Source of the DNA: Cryptomeria japonica
Taxonomy: Eukaryota; Streptophyta; Pinopsida; Cupressales; Cupressaceae
NCBI RefSeq assembly: GCF_030272615.1
Contig: NC_081408.1
Location: 66,476,546-66,540,545, forward strand
Length of the DNA: 64,000 nt
Reading direction: 5' to 3'
The translations under genes and the position numbers were made by a program. Positions 1-10,835 of the stretch are shown here, piece after piece; positions within the stretch are counted from its first letter, which is position 1; every line of letters starts with the position of its first letter. Below the pieces are notes generated by a model. That model ran no database searches and was not told the DNA's origin. It worked only from the letters and a program-made list of their open reading frames with translations.

Positions 1-1545
1 ATTTACATGACAAAACCTTTTATGCCGTAACCAGGTATCATCTATATTTGTATATGGACACTTGTTCTGAGTTGAGTCAAGGTGAAATGTATTACCTTTT
101 GTTTTTGTCCCGGTAGCAACTAACTTTCCATGCTTGTCATGAACTTTGACAATTCCTTTCTGAAATTCTATTCGGTAACCTATATTGTTTAGTTGTGCTA
201 CACTCAACAAATTATATTTCAAACCTTCAACCCAATAAACATCATTGCATCTTGCATTGTCAAGAAGTGTTATAGATCCTCTACCTCTTACTGGACATGG
301 TGCATCATTACCAAATCTTACATAGCCTCCATCATAAGCTTCTAACATAAAAAACTTGTGTTTATCACCTATCATATGATGTGAGCATCCACTATTTATG
401 ATCCAAGAATCATTAGTATTTATGTGAGATATTAGGGATTTTTCTTCATACCTTTCTTCATCTGATCCATCTTTGATAGCCACATAAACTACTTCCTCTG
501 TATCAGTTTCATTTGATTTATCATCGTTGGATTCCTCATCGGCTATTAAGCATGTCTTTCTATCTCTTCTTCTGAAGTCTCAGTGTCCTCTGTAATGATT
601 ATCTTTCTATCTATCATCTCGGTAATCTCTCTTTTCAGTAGAATCTTTGTCAGGACAGTTAGAAGCCATATGTCCTATTTTATCACAATTGAAACATTTC
701 AAAGGTAGTTTTCCTTTATACTTACCTTTGCCTCTTGGTAACCTCATGGCTAATAGTGCTTCAAACTCTTCCTGCTTTCTGATTTCCTCATACAGTTTGT
801 GTACTTCTTCCATGTTCTTACAAAATCTTTCACTTGCTCCATTGTGATCTCCTTCAAAGTACTTGTACTTTCTTTCATTATAATCATTAGATTCATCAAG
901 ATGAAAAGAACTAAATGCAGATTCAACTTTATTTACCTAAGATCCATTGTTATCAAAGTTACTTAACTCAAATGCATGTAGCTTACCAATAGTAGCATCT
1001 AAAGAAACTGGCATATTAGGTATAGACCTCAATTCATTGATTGTAGAGACTCAGATTGCATAAGCTGGTAGAAGGGTTCTTAACAACTTACTTGTTATAT
1101 CCTTTTCTTCAATAGTTCCACCTGCTCCTTTGATTTGATTGACAATCTCTTTTAGTCTTGTACTGTACTGGATTATGTTCTCACCTTCATTCATCCTTAT
1201 AGATTCAAGTTGTCCTCTTAGAATATCTACTTTTGCTCTTTGAACATGTTCATCATCACCATAGATAGATATGAGTTTGTCCCACATTGCCTTTGCATCA
1301 TTGTAGCCTTCTAGATCATTAAACACTTAGTCGGTTAATGCAGATGTTATTTCAATCATTGCTTGGATATGTTCTTTCTTTGGCTTTTTTTCTTCCATAG
1401 TTAATGGATAGGTGCTCGGTGTGATGAAATTATTCTCCAGATAATATACAACATATTCTCTAACTCCTAATAGGTGCAGCTTCATCCTTTTCTGCCATGT
1501 AGAGAAACTTGACTTGTTCAGCTTCAGTGCATCCCTCTTATACAT
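1..1545 (-). pseudogene. Copia H gag-protease-pre-integrase polyprotein, partial and decayed
   Basis: Reading down from 1545 on the minus strand, the start MYKRDALKLNKSSFSTWQKR is a typical Ty1/Copia Gag opening. Gag continues through 1326-1051 and ends with a zinc knuckle near 700-660 (CFNCDKIGHMASNC, a complete CX2CX4HX4C). Near 400-370 is the protease core WIINSGCSHHM, followed by a GAG-pre-integrase-like stretch containing NLLSVAQLNNIGYRI. Integrase and reverse transcriptase would lie left of the window. Several in-frame stops interrupt it, and the catalytic aspartate of the usual DSG protease motif is Asn (GAT to AAT). In a live element this polyprotein would form virus-like particles and process itself in the cytoplasm. 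This copy cannot. Superfamily assignment is firm; family name unknown. Confidence 0.9.
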
Positions 1546-1596
1546 CTTTGGATCTTTGCCTCAAGTACCTTTAAAAATTTTCTTCTAGAGTCCAAA

Positions 1597-1608
1597 TCTC
1601 TAATACCA
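1597..1608 (-). other. Primer-binding site of Copia H
   Basis: The minus strand reads TGGTATTAGAGA directly inside the LTR. This is two changes from the initiator-methionine tRNA complement TGGTATCAGAGC that is standard for plant Copia elements. It fixes the orientation and the LTR edge. Confidence 0.85.
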
Positions 1609-1610
1609 AT

Positions 1611-3105
1611 TGATAGTTTTGATACTTAATGTAAGTATAGATCCAATAGCCAACAAGATTTGAGGGGGGGGGCGCAGGGGGTGTGAATCATACAAACTTA
1701 ATCTTCCATAAAAATATCAGATTCAACCTTGGTAAAATATACTTCAGTAATATAACCAAAACTGCTAAACATGCAAACTCAAAAGCATATAAACATCATA
1801 AACCTCATAACACCAAATTTAACCTGCAAACCCAAATAGGGAAAAACCACTATGGGATTTTAGACCCACTAAGAAATATACTCTTCTAGAGTATGCTCGG
1901 TTAAAAGAAAATCCTGTTAAAGATTACAAACACATTGCTAGATGTGACCCAGTTAAGGGATTTCCCTTAGATCTGTTAGGATCTTCACCTTGTTAGAAGA
2001 GACCTTGTTAAAGGATTTCAAACACTCAATCAAAATGTCACCTTCCTAGAGGGTTTTACAAATAAAACTGTTAAGTCCACTCGGTTAAGAGATTTTTTGT
2101 CACTTTCACAAAATAACAGTAATAAAAAACTATCTGCAACTTCACATCTAAAATGCTAAAGCAGATTATTATTTGCTCAATACAATCTAGACATAGAACT
2201 AATCTTGTCCATCTACTGGGCTTCTATACTCCTTTATTCAAACAGGTCTTCAAGCTTCTGTGCTCGGTAATCACTATGTAGCATCCCTGTGCATACATTG
2301 TTTATCAACAGTTCCCTATTTATAAACAATTAGCCAACTGCTTAATCTCCTTGATCACACTTCCCATGATCAATCATAGCCATCAGATATTCAAACTTGT
2401 CCAGGTTCAATGTATCATTTGATTTGAAAAACATTTTACCCCACCTAGGAACTTGCATACATTTCTTGGAACTTGTGCTAGGGTAATGCGGTTCAATCTA
2501 CATTGTAGATCTTCATGCTGATTTTCCTTTGCCATAGATTCTTTAACAAACTTCATGCACATCATACCAATCATTTAATTAGTTCCAGCTCATCAGCTTC
2601 CTTCATTAAATAACACATGTAACCATTTAATGTATTCTATTACAGCTTGGTTACAACATGGTAACAACTCGGTAACAACTCAATAAATACTAAACTTCAC
2701 TCGGTAGACATTCTACCTTCATTAACCGATAGCGATAACCTTAGGGTTTATCGACTAGGTTCTTTTCTCAGTAACATAGTATAGTATTAACCTTACAATT
2801 TACAGCATATGTATGATGTTAAAACAATCTAAACATAATGATCTCATCATTGTCTGACTCGGTAATAGTTGCCCATTGAATACCTTATTCATCCCCTTAT
2901 TCATCATATTCTTTTTGTGTCTTTTACTGACATCTTTATACTCATCAAATCATACTTCTCAAGATATGGCAACATCATACTGAATTAGAAAATCAATTTC
3001 TTGACATCAATGACAAAATAATCATATTAAGATAGTAAACATCCTTAATTATTTATATCCATAATCATCAACAACCTTCTCAATATCCTTATTGAAATGC
3101 CAACA
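1611..3105 (-). repeat. 5' LTR of Copia H (minus strand)
   Basis: On the minus strand it begins TGTTGGCATTTC at 3105 and ends ACTATCA at 1611, two bases before the PBS. It contains the C-rich tract seen near the 3' end of other Copia LTRs here (G-run at 1663-1680 on the plus strand) and the shared phrase AAATCCCATAGTGG. Repeated CTCGGTTA-like words occur throughout. Length is about 1495 bp. The partner LTR would be left of the window, so no TSD can be checked. Confidence 0.8.
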
Positions 3106-3131
3106 ATCTTCCATTGTCTATTATAATGCCA

Positions 3132-3941
3132 AATGCCAACAGGTTGGTTTCACTATGTTGTCATTGATGGAAACATATTTTGTGTTATAGCTTCATGTTT
3201 TAATTATATGATGTATCAACAGACACTTCCCAGATACTACACTGGCATCGGCACCAACACTAGCAAGACAAAAGGATTTCTTTGGTCACCAACAATGCAG
3301 GTCGACATGGTTTAGTAAAGGTTATCGGTATTGCAGGCCGACATATCTTAGATCCGGCATTGGAAATTGATTTTAATGTTTATACATTTATGTTATCTGG
3401 CTAACATGTAAATTGATATTGAATATATTTATAAGCCGACATAAGGCATGAAAAATTTGTATAGGGTATATACGATAGTTCGATAGATCATTTTTTTTTT
3501 TAGAAAAATAAGAGACATGTATGGATATGTGAATGTGATATGATGTGTAATTTATCAGGGAGATCATGTACGTGAGAAATTATTGTAAGGGTTATTCTGG
3601 TAAAGGGTTTAGGGACTCAACCCAGAACAGACAAAGCTTAAACTGGAACTATATTCTGGCATATAAGATACTATCTTAGCAGTTAACACTTCTCTAGATT
3701 GTCATCTAGAATTTTATGTAGCCAGTGAGGCTCCTATTGTGTTTGAGTAGTGTGCTCTAGGTTGTAAGCCTTCATGCAAGTGTAGACCCCTCATATTTTA
3801 TAATATCTCTTCATATGCCCACTGGATTGATATTGTGGGTCACAAATCCCATAGTGGTTTTTCTTCTTTGAGGGTTTCCACATATAAATCTATGTGTTAT
3901 GATTCTCATTTATGTGATTGTCTTATTAGTTTCTTTACTTC
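3132..3941 (+). repeat. Left part of Copia LTR F, split by Gypsy A
   Basis: This stretch carries plus-strand Copia LTR signals: a start region with TTGTCATTGATGG, and near 3834-3895 the phrase AAATCCCATAGTGG followed by GGGTTTCCACATA, which recur in the other Copia LTRs of the window. It stops abruptly at the start of Gypsy A. The continuation with the C-tract and CTCTCAGTG is found at 12514-12631. The left edge near 3132 is uncertain. No internal region follows the right part, so it may be a solo LTR. Confidence 0.55.
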
Positions 3942-5614
3942 TGTAGCGTCGTAAATTGTAGGCACTTGCTAGGGTGGTACAATTTCACACCTAGTTTAGC
4001 ACCCGCCTTGGCGCATTTTGTATTTTGCATTGCATTTCCCCTTTAGCACTTAATTAATCAAATTAATTAGGTCTAAGGTTCTATTTCATCATCTTCCATA
4101 TCATAAAACTGGGCCCTTTCATTAAAGTGTGCCCCTTTCAATTTATTCCTCCAATACATCATTTAATCAAAAACCCTAATTAGGTCCTATTTTGAACTTG
4201 GGGGCTTGGTTTCGGGGGTCAAAACATCTCGAAATCACCTGTAACTTCGGGATTCTCTCTAAAATCATCATATCCGATGGCCCTGAAAATTTGGTGAAAA
4301 GTTGTCGGGACCGTGGCGCCTGGTGCACATGGTCCCGGACATTTTTCCCGAAATTTTAGGAGCACGATCCAATCATAAAATAAAGCTTAACCCCAAGAAA
4401 TTGGCGGGATATTCAATCTCTAGGTCGGCCAAAAGTCGAAATTACGACCTAGGGTTTCATACATAAGAGCTCTCTTTCTTCATTTGAAAGGATCCGATTT
4501 TTGGCTTTGAAGGACCTTCTATGCAGCGAAAGAGCAGATCTTTGAAGACTTCAATAACATTCAACATCCATCTATCAATCATTTATCAATTTCATTCATA
4601 CATTTAGGGCTTTGAAGACATTGAAGAACAATAGGAGATTACCGACTGAAGATTGGCTTGTACTCCTCCCTTGAGGGTTGGGTATGATTTCATGTTGTTT
4701 TCATGTCTTTGCATAAGCTTCAATATATCCTTTATTCATGCTTTAGATCACTTTGCATCTTGATTTAGAGCATTCACATTATCATTTACAAGCAATTAGG
4801 GTTTACTTTCTAGGTTGCTCTAGTTTGCCTTCTTGCATTTTAGGACCTTACACACACACTAGGTCTGCACACACAATACATTTTACAATACAACTTGGCT
4901 ATTCATGGAGGTGGAAATCACCGAAGTGGGGGTTTGACTAAGGCAAAACCCTATATAGCCGCCCACCACACCTTTTCAGATATAAGTGCAGGTTTCGGAA
5001 TTCGGACGATGCCGCAAGTTATAGATCCGGAAGAAGCAGACGGAGACCGAACAACACACCAAATCTCAAAGCAAAAGACCAGGACAGGGGCGTGGGGCGC
5101 CCTAGTCCTACCAGGATAGGGGCGCTGGGTGCCCTGGTCCCTTGGACAGGGGCGCTGGGCGCCCTGGTCCTCCTGACAGACAGCATTTTCAGCATTTTTG
5201 ACAGCTTTTTCCAAAGTGCCAAAACAGCAATTTCCGGAGCAGTTTCAGGGGCAGAATCAGGATAGTGGCGCCCGCACCCCCGTCCCGAACATTTTTAGTC
5301 AGATTTTAACTCCGGGTACACATTTTCATTCTTGTCTTATCCTTGTGTTTACATCTTTCCATCATTTAAGTTCAATTCTGTAATCTTGTTATTAGTTCAT
5401 ACTTGCACTTTGGGGTTAGGGATTGAACTTGCATCATTTCATCTTTCAATTACAACAAAGGAATAGAAATCCTAATAGGTAGCCCATGGCTCTCTCTTCC
5501 ACAAGAAGAAGTAGCCAATTGTGTGATACCTCTAGGCTCTTTCGTATTCCACAAGTGTGTGGTTGAAAGTGAGATTAGGGCATGTTTGCTTAGTGTCACT
5601 TTTTCTCCCACACA
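3942..5614 (+). repeat. 5' LTR of Gypsy A
   Basis: Starts TGTAGCGTCG and ends CCCACACA. A TATA-like box, CTATATAG, lies at about 4951-4958 and probably directs transcription. Downstream at about 5090-5175 are three GC-rich near-repeats built on GGGGCGCTGGGCGCCCTGG, which can fold into hairpins in RNA. Several short open frames inside are conserved in both LTR copies simply because the LTRs are duplicates; none looks like a gene. Confidence 0.92.
4951..4960 (+). promoter_or_regulatory. Probable TATA box of Gypsy A 5' LTR
   Basis: CTATATAGCC lies in the second half of the LTR, as expected for the U3/R junction. The same box is at about 11845 in the 3' LTR. Position and sequence support a promoter role; transcription itself is inferred. 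Confidence 0.5.
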
Positions 5615-5617
5615 TTT

Positions 5618-5640
5618 TGGTGAACCCAACGTGAACTCCA
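5618..5640 (+). other. Primer-binding site of Gypsy A
   Basis: TGGTGAACCCAACGTGAACT follows the LTR end after three bases. Position and the leading TGG mark it as the tRNA primer site. I do not assign the tRNA species. Confidence 0.65.
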
Positions 5641-5935
5641 ATCTTCTCTAATTCTGATTTATGTTTTCAAATTTGAGTGTTTATGCTATTTCAAATTCAA
5701 AATTTTATTTACAAGTCTCAATTTCTTGCAAGATTCAAAAATTTAGAGGAAATTTTTGCTAAAATTCAAAGTTGAACTTGTGGATAGCTTAATTAATTTC
5801 AAATCTGATTTAGGAACTCATTTGAATCATAAATTTCATTTTCTAAGTCTACATTCTAAGTGCTTGCATTGGTTAAAATTAAACATTTCCTTCTATTTTG
5901 CATGTGTTATCATTTGAAAGAGGAAAATTGTTGTC

Positions 5936-8900
5936 ATGATGCATTCATTTCATAGATGGGATAATGGGTTAGCTTCCCTTGTTTCAATTTTTACTTCTCG
6001 TAAAGAGCCTCCCCCTATCTATAACAACATTTTAGTGCCTAAAAGAGTTGCTACCGATCCCTTTGAGACTCTCCCATGCTCTAAGGATGAAGACTTTAAG
6101 AGTGATCTTGACAATTCTCCTAAAATGTGCCCTTCCTATTTAGCTATCCTAGAGGAAGAGAATGATATCATAAACACCTTTCTTAATGTTACTTCACCTT
6201 CCCTACATGATGCCTCTCTAAGTGAAAAGGTATTGATGGACATTGACTTATTTTCTCCTAAAGTTGGTCCTTCCAATGAGGGCATTTTAGTGCAACAAGA
6301 GGTTATGAACACTTCTTTCAAAGATCTCCTTCCTAAGCATGAATCTTTGAAGAAATATGTTCATGTCTCTCCTAAAAAACACTCCCTCCATGAGGATCCT
6401 TTTGTGCAAGAAGATGACATTATCCCTACATTTCCTAGTGATGTCATTTCCTTTTCCAACAAAATTCCCACTAGAGATGATGAATTAATGATAAATGCTT
6501 ACCCTTCTCCTAAAGTTTGTCTTACCCATAAGCATCCCTTAGAGAAAGAAGATGAAATAATAAGCAATTTCCTTAACTCTCTCTCCCCTAAAGATCATAT
6601 TGAACATATTTTGAGGAAAGAGGATGAGTTTAACATATCTATTGATGCTCTCCCTCCTAAGGATGAGGAATTAATAAACAATGTTATCTCCTCTCCCAAA
6701 ATTGACAATACTTCAAACATTCCTTTCAACAACCTCACTATTTGGGATGAACCATTCGAAGAAGGTATAGATTATTCTCTACCCCTAGCCAAAGGGGATG
6801 AAATCAATATTGGAAACTCCCTTGATAGTTTCTCCCCTTCCTTGAATCTCAATTATTCTCCCTCTAAAAATAAAGCATCTCCCTCTCCTCAACTTGGTTT
6901 TACTCATAAGGAAACCCTAGTTCAAAGAAAGATGGTTAACATCTCTTTCAAAGATCTCCCTCTCAAAAGTGAGACTTTAGAGAGTAATGTTGATCCTTCT
7001 CCTAGAGAGTTTATTCCCCATGTAGATCCTTTGATGATAGAGGATGATATGACCTTTCCTAGTATTACTTTTCCTACTAGAACATCAATGCCTACCCCTT
7101 GTCTCTCTCCTAAAATTGATTTAATCCGTGATAAGATTTTAGTGAAAGAGAAGACTATCAATAATTCTTCCAACACTTTTGTTCATTCCTCTAAACCATC
7201 CTCAATCAATTTGATACATGTGAATGAAACACCTAACAAACCTCTCTTCACTGTCCAAGGTGCTTGTCCTTCTCAAAATTCTCAACCTTTAAATAAGCCT
7301 ATATTAGTGGTTCAAGGTGGTTATGCTAATGATTCTTTTTGCACTCCTAAGAAACCTATTATTACTGTGCAAGGAGGTTATTCTAAGAGCCCTTATGAGT
7401 ATGCTAAGCAACTGACTAGAGAGAGTTATCATGCGGTTGCTCATACCTATAACACAAGAAACAATAGGCAACCTAATCCTCCTCCAGTTATCCCAACTTC
7501 ACTTCCTCCTTCCCAACCTATTCTTCCTCAAGCTCCTTGTATTTCACAAGTTCTTGGTAAGGAATATGATCTCATAGAACAACTTAAAACTACTCCTGCC
7601 AAGATATCCCTTTGGGATTTGATCCAAACTTCTTCCGTTCATCATGGAATATTACAAGATGCCTTGAAAGATTTGAATGTTCCTCCACCTAATACATCTA
7701 GTAATATAGCATCTTTAGTTAACTCTGTGATGAATCCTAAAGCTCAAATTGTGTTTACCCAAGATGAGTTGCCTACTAGTGAAATTCAACAACAATATGA
7801 TCCATTGATGATTGTGGTTATCATAAATGACACTGCTATTAGACGAACATTAGTAGATAATGGCTCTGGCCTTAATGTGTGTAGCATTAATCTATTGCAT
7901 AAGATGAATGTGGATACATCCCTTATTGAGCCTAACTCTCGTCCCATTCGAGGCTTTGATAATGTGGCTAAGTCTTCATTAGGTATTATCACCTTACCCA
8001 TCACAGTGGGACCTGTTACTTTGCCTACTCCTATCCATGTTATGTCGGGAAATCTAACGTACAACTTGTTATTAGGGAGACCTTGGATTCACAGTATGCA
8101 AGTTGTCCCCTCTACATTGCATAGACAAGTTAAATTCATTTATAACGATAAGACATATACCTTGACAGGTGATACTAATCTTCAGGCTTGTTTGCAAACA
8201 TCTACTTCCAAAGGGAGTTCTTCTAAACCTTCCTCTTCTAGTGACGACTCTTTAAACAAGATACCTATGGATGAATCATCACCCTCTAATAATCAAAATT
8301 CTTTGGATGAGTCTAAAGCTCCTGAAGAAGATGCTTCTCGACTTGAGTTTACACATGAAAAGGCTGAGAAGGTTCTCGCAGAAGACGATTGGGGATCCCT
8401 TGACTTTAATCCCACCTTTGTAGGTGAGTATAGGGTTCCTCCTAGAGATCTTAAAGTTAAAGAGAAGGAAGAAACTAGAGATCAATCAGTCTTACCTGAA
8501 CCTATGAGCAATAATTTTGTGGCCGCCTCTCAAACTTCTTCTCCTCACACCTCTAATTATGAAGAGTTTGATTCTTTGTCTTATGAAAAACCACCCTCTC
8601 TTCCTGAAATGGCTAATCGTTATGGTCGTGGTTTTCGCATTTTTGCTAAGCATGGGTATCATGGAAATGGTTGTGGTGCTCATGAACAAGGGATGAAGGT
8701 TCCTCTAGAGACTAATTTTCACAATTATGCCTTTGGACTTGGCTATAATCCCTGCAAACGTACCAAAGCATCTAAAAGACCATCTCTTAATGTGAATGCT
8801 ATATTTAGTAGTGATGATGATCTCACTTCAACTAAATCATCTTCTACTTCTATCAACTCTCATTCCCCTCATAAGGAAATCTTGGTGATGAACAAATCTC

Positions 8901-9139
8901 TTTATGACTCGTCTCAAATTTCTAAATCTACTTATGAATCTTTATCTCCTATTCATCATAAAGTCCTTTCCTCTAGGGATAAGGCTCTAATAAATTACAC
9001 TCATCCCTCTTCTAAGATTTCATGTGACTTTTCTTCTCCAATTTTTATCATTTTATACATGTTTTTGATCTCACTTATAGTTGAGCATTTAGCATGTCAT
9101 ATTCAAATACCTCATTTAGTCTATCATGTCTTTAAATAA
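5936..9139 (+). CDS. Gypsy A polyprotein: Gag-like region, retropepsin and G-patch-like motif
   Basis: An uninterrupted 1067-residue frame. Residues 1-500 are low-complexity, with degenerate repeats alternating SPK-type and EDDI-type phrases. Then come ISLWDLIQTS and related phrases typical of plant Ty3/Gypsy polyproteins just before protease. The retropepsin core is LVDNGSGLNV near residue 640, with the catalytic Asp kept, and its end is YNLLLGRPWIHSMQVVPSTL. Near residues 895-945 is a glycine-rich stretch (GRGFRIFAKHGYHGNG, then HEQGM and AFGLGYNP) resembling the degenerate G-patch that follows protease in some plant Gypsy elements. The C-terminus ends in a hydrophobic segment (IFIILYMFLISLI). 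There is no polymerase or integrase. The first Met of the open frame is taken as start. Confidence 0.82.
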   Translation: MMHSFHRWDNGLASLVSIFTSRKEPPPIYNNILVPKRVATDPFETLPCSKDEDFKSDLDNSPKMCPSYLAILEEENDIINTFLNVTSPSLHDASLSEKVLMDIDLFSPKVGPSNEGILVQQEVMNTSFKDLLPKHESLKKYVHVSPKKHSLHEDPFVQEDDIIPTFPSDVISFSNKIPTRDDELMINAYPSPKVCLTHKHPLEKEDEIISNFLNSLSPKDHIEHILRKEDEFNISIDALPPKDEELINNVISSPKIDNTSNIPFNNLTIWDEPFEEGIDYSLPLAKGDEINIGNSLDSFSPSLNLNYSPSKNKASPSPQLGFTHKETLVQRKMVNISFKDLPLKSETLESNVDPSPREFIPHVDPLMIEDDMTFPSITFPTRTSMPTPCLSPKIDLIRDKILVKEKTINNSSNTFVHSSKPSSINLIHVNETPNKPLFTVQGACPSQNSQPLNKPILVVQGGYANDSFCTPKKPIITVQGGYSKSPYEYAKQLTRESYHAVAHTYNTRNNRQPNPPPVIPTSLPPSQPILPQAPCISQVLGKEYDLIEQLKTTPAKISLWDLIQTSSVHHGILQDALKDLNVPPPNTSSNIASLVNSVMNPKAQIVFTQDELPTSEIQQQYDPLMIVVIINDTAIRRTLVDNGSGLNVCSINLLHKMNVDTSLIEPNSRPIRGFDNVAKSSLGIITLPITVGPVTLPTPIHVMSGNLTYNLLLGRPWIHSMQVVPSTLHRQVKFIYNDKTYTLTGDTNLQACLQTSTSKGSSSKPSSSSDDSLNKIPMDESSPSNNQNSLDESKAPEEDASRLEFTHEKAEKVLAEDDWGSLDFNPTFVGEYRVPPRDLKVKEKEETRDQSVLPEPMSNNFVAASQTSSPHTSNYEEFDSLSYEKPPSLPEMANRYGRGFRIFAKHGYHGNGCGAHEQGMKVPLETNFHNYAFGLGYNPCKRTKASKRPSLNVNAIFSSDDDLTSTKSSSTSINSHSPHKEILVMNKSLYDSSQISKSTYESLSPIHHKVLSSRDKALINYTHPSSKISCDFSSPIFIILYMFLISLIVEHLACHIQIPHLVYHVFK

Positions 9140-10817
9140 CATTAATGGCTATTATGTTGCTCATCATTATGTGACATTGGTAGCTCATTTACTGGGGGCT
9201 CATTGTCATTCATGATGGTACAATTTCAAGTGCAATCATATTTTTTTTGAAGCAACATAATAGCCTAATTTTCTTGTTCCTATGGGGACAAGAGTGATTT
9301 CATACATCTCTTCTTTTGCTTATGTCCAAATCTCTCCCTAGAAGATTGTGTAAGTCCTTCTCATTATCCTTATCCTTGGGAGGCAATGATCTTTCCTTAT
9401 TTTTATCTAAGGATCCACTTTTTCCTATTTCGTGGATGGTGTGGACTTTATTACTTGATGTTATTCCTTGTATGCATTTGTTGTTGTTTGTTCAAGGATT
9501 CTCCCTTACAAGAGGTGTAAGTACTTGACTACAACCTCTTTTGTACTTGGTAAAATACATCCATAATGAATTCACTCTCCTAATTGGGTTAAAAAGAGCG
9601 TCATCCTTCATTAAGAATCACTTTCACCTCGCAAAAGAAGGAAGTATTGCATTCTTATTCTCTTCTTTGTCTTATTCTAGAAGATGTTATATTTGTCTAA
9701 GACAATTCCTCTCAGGGGTAGGTGTCTTTTGTACAAAGATCTCTTCTCCTCTAAGGATATCCTTTACACATACTACAAGATATCCCTTTTTCAACTATCT
9801 TATCCCTTCTTAAAAAGTGCAAAACTCTCTTGCTTGGATCTATGACATTGTTGCATTTTTGGGGTATCTTCTTTTGTGATGAAGGTAGGTATCCTTATTC
9901 TACTTTGCTTATGACATAAACATTACACTTTTTGAGAAATGGGTCATTCTCAGAACTAGAGCACAGACTCTTAGAGCGAGATGTCTCCATTTTTCTTTTA
10001 TGCAAGGTGATTATTCTCGAAACCAGAGCACAGACTCTTAGAGCGAGATGTCACGCTTTTGTACTATACATATACAGGTTGTAGCATACTCGGGCATAGA
10101 CTCCTATGAGATGTTTCTAACCTCACTTACACATACATGCACGAGGTTGAGTGGAACTAGCGGCATAAGGATAGACTTTCTCACTCTCCTCCCTTACATG
10201 GATCACCTAGACAGACTCTAGGGGCTAGTTTTCCATGTCCTTTTTCCCATGGACCACCTAGACAAGATCTAGGGGCGAGAAGTCCATGTTTTCTCTCTCA
10301 CTATTCTTCTCATGGATCACCAATGTGTGTATTCATGCTTTTTTTTCCTTTCTTTTCTTCTCTTTGCATTTTGTTTCCATTTACATCCTTCATCTTGTGT
10401 TAGAGAACTCTCAAATCCTCACACTCTTTGTTGTGTTGGAATTGAGATTTAGTCCTCTTTCTTACCAAATGATTCTCCATTAGTTTTTGATCTCATATCA
10501 AATCTTCTTGTGAGCATTTGTCATCAATTTTCTTTAACAATTGGAAGTGCTAAACATGATACCCTGTTTAAACTCACTAAAATTAGCAAGCCAAAACAGG
10601 GGGGGGCATATAGCTACCCTCGAATTTTCATCACCTTCCTTAGTAAGCATTGGGTGATTTTGTGATCTAACGTGTGTTTTGTAGGGTGCGGTTCCTAACT
10701 GTGTACTGCAGATACCGCTGGGGGTTTCGTTCGACAGACTTATGGATATATCCTTTTTCAAATAATGTTTACTTTTCTGTACTTTAGCTTGCATATGCAC
10801 GTAGTGTTCATATGACC
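9140..10817 (+). other. Non-coding 3' interior of Gypsy A
   Basis: This is where pol would lie in an autonomous element. It is pyrimidine-rich with only short frames. A roughly 37-bp phrase containing GAGCACAGACTCTTAGAGCG occurs at about 9955 and again at 10025. A second repeated phrase containing CCTAGACA and TCTAGGGGC occurs at about 10198 and 10250. No reverse transcriptase or integrase motif was found on either strand. Confidence 0.7.
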
Positions 10818-10835
10818 GCTAAAGTGGGGGCTAAA
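10818..10835 (+). other. Polypurine tract of Gypsy A
   Basis: GCTAAAGTGGGGGCTAAA abuts the 3' LTR. A purine run in exactly this position primes plus-strand DNA synthesis in LTR elements. Confidence 0.8.

Noticed and set aside
4753-5383. Several short frames in both LTRs of Gypsy A
   Set aside because: They recur at 11647-12277 only because the LTRs are duplicated. Composition and lack of motifs argue against coding.
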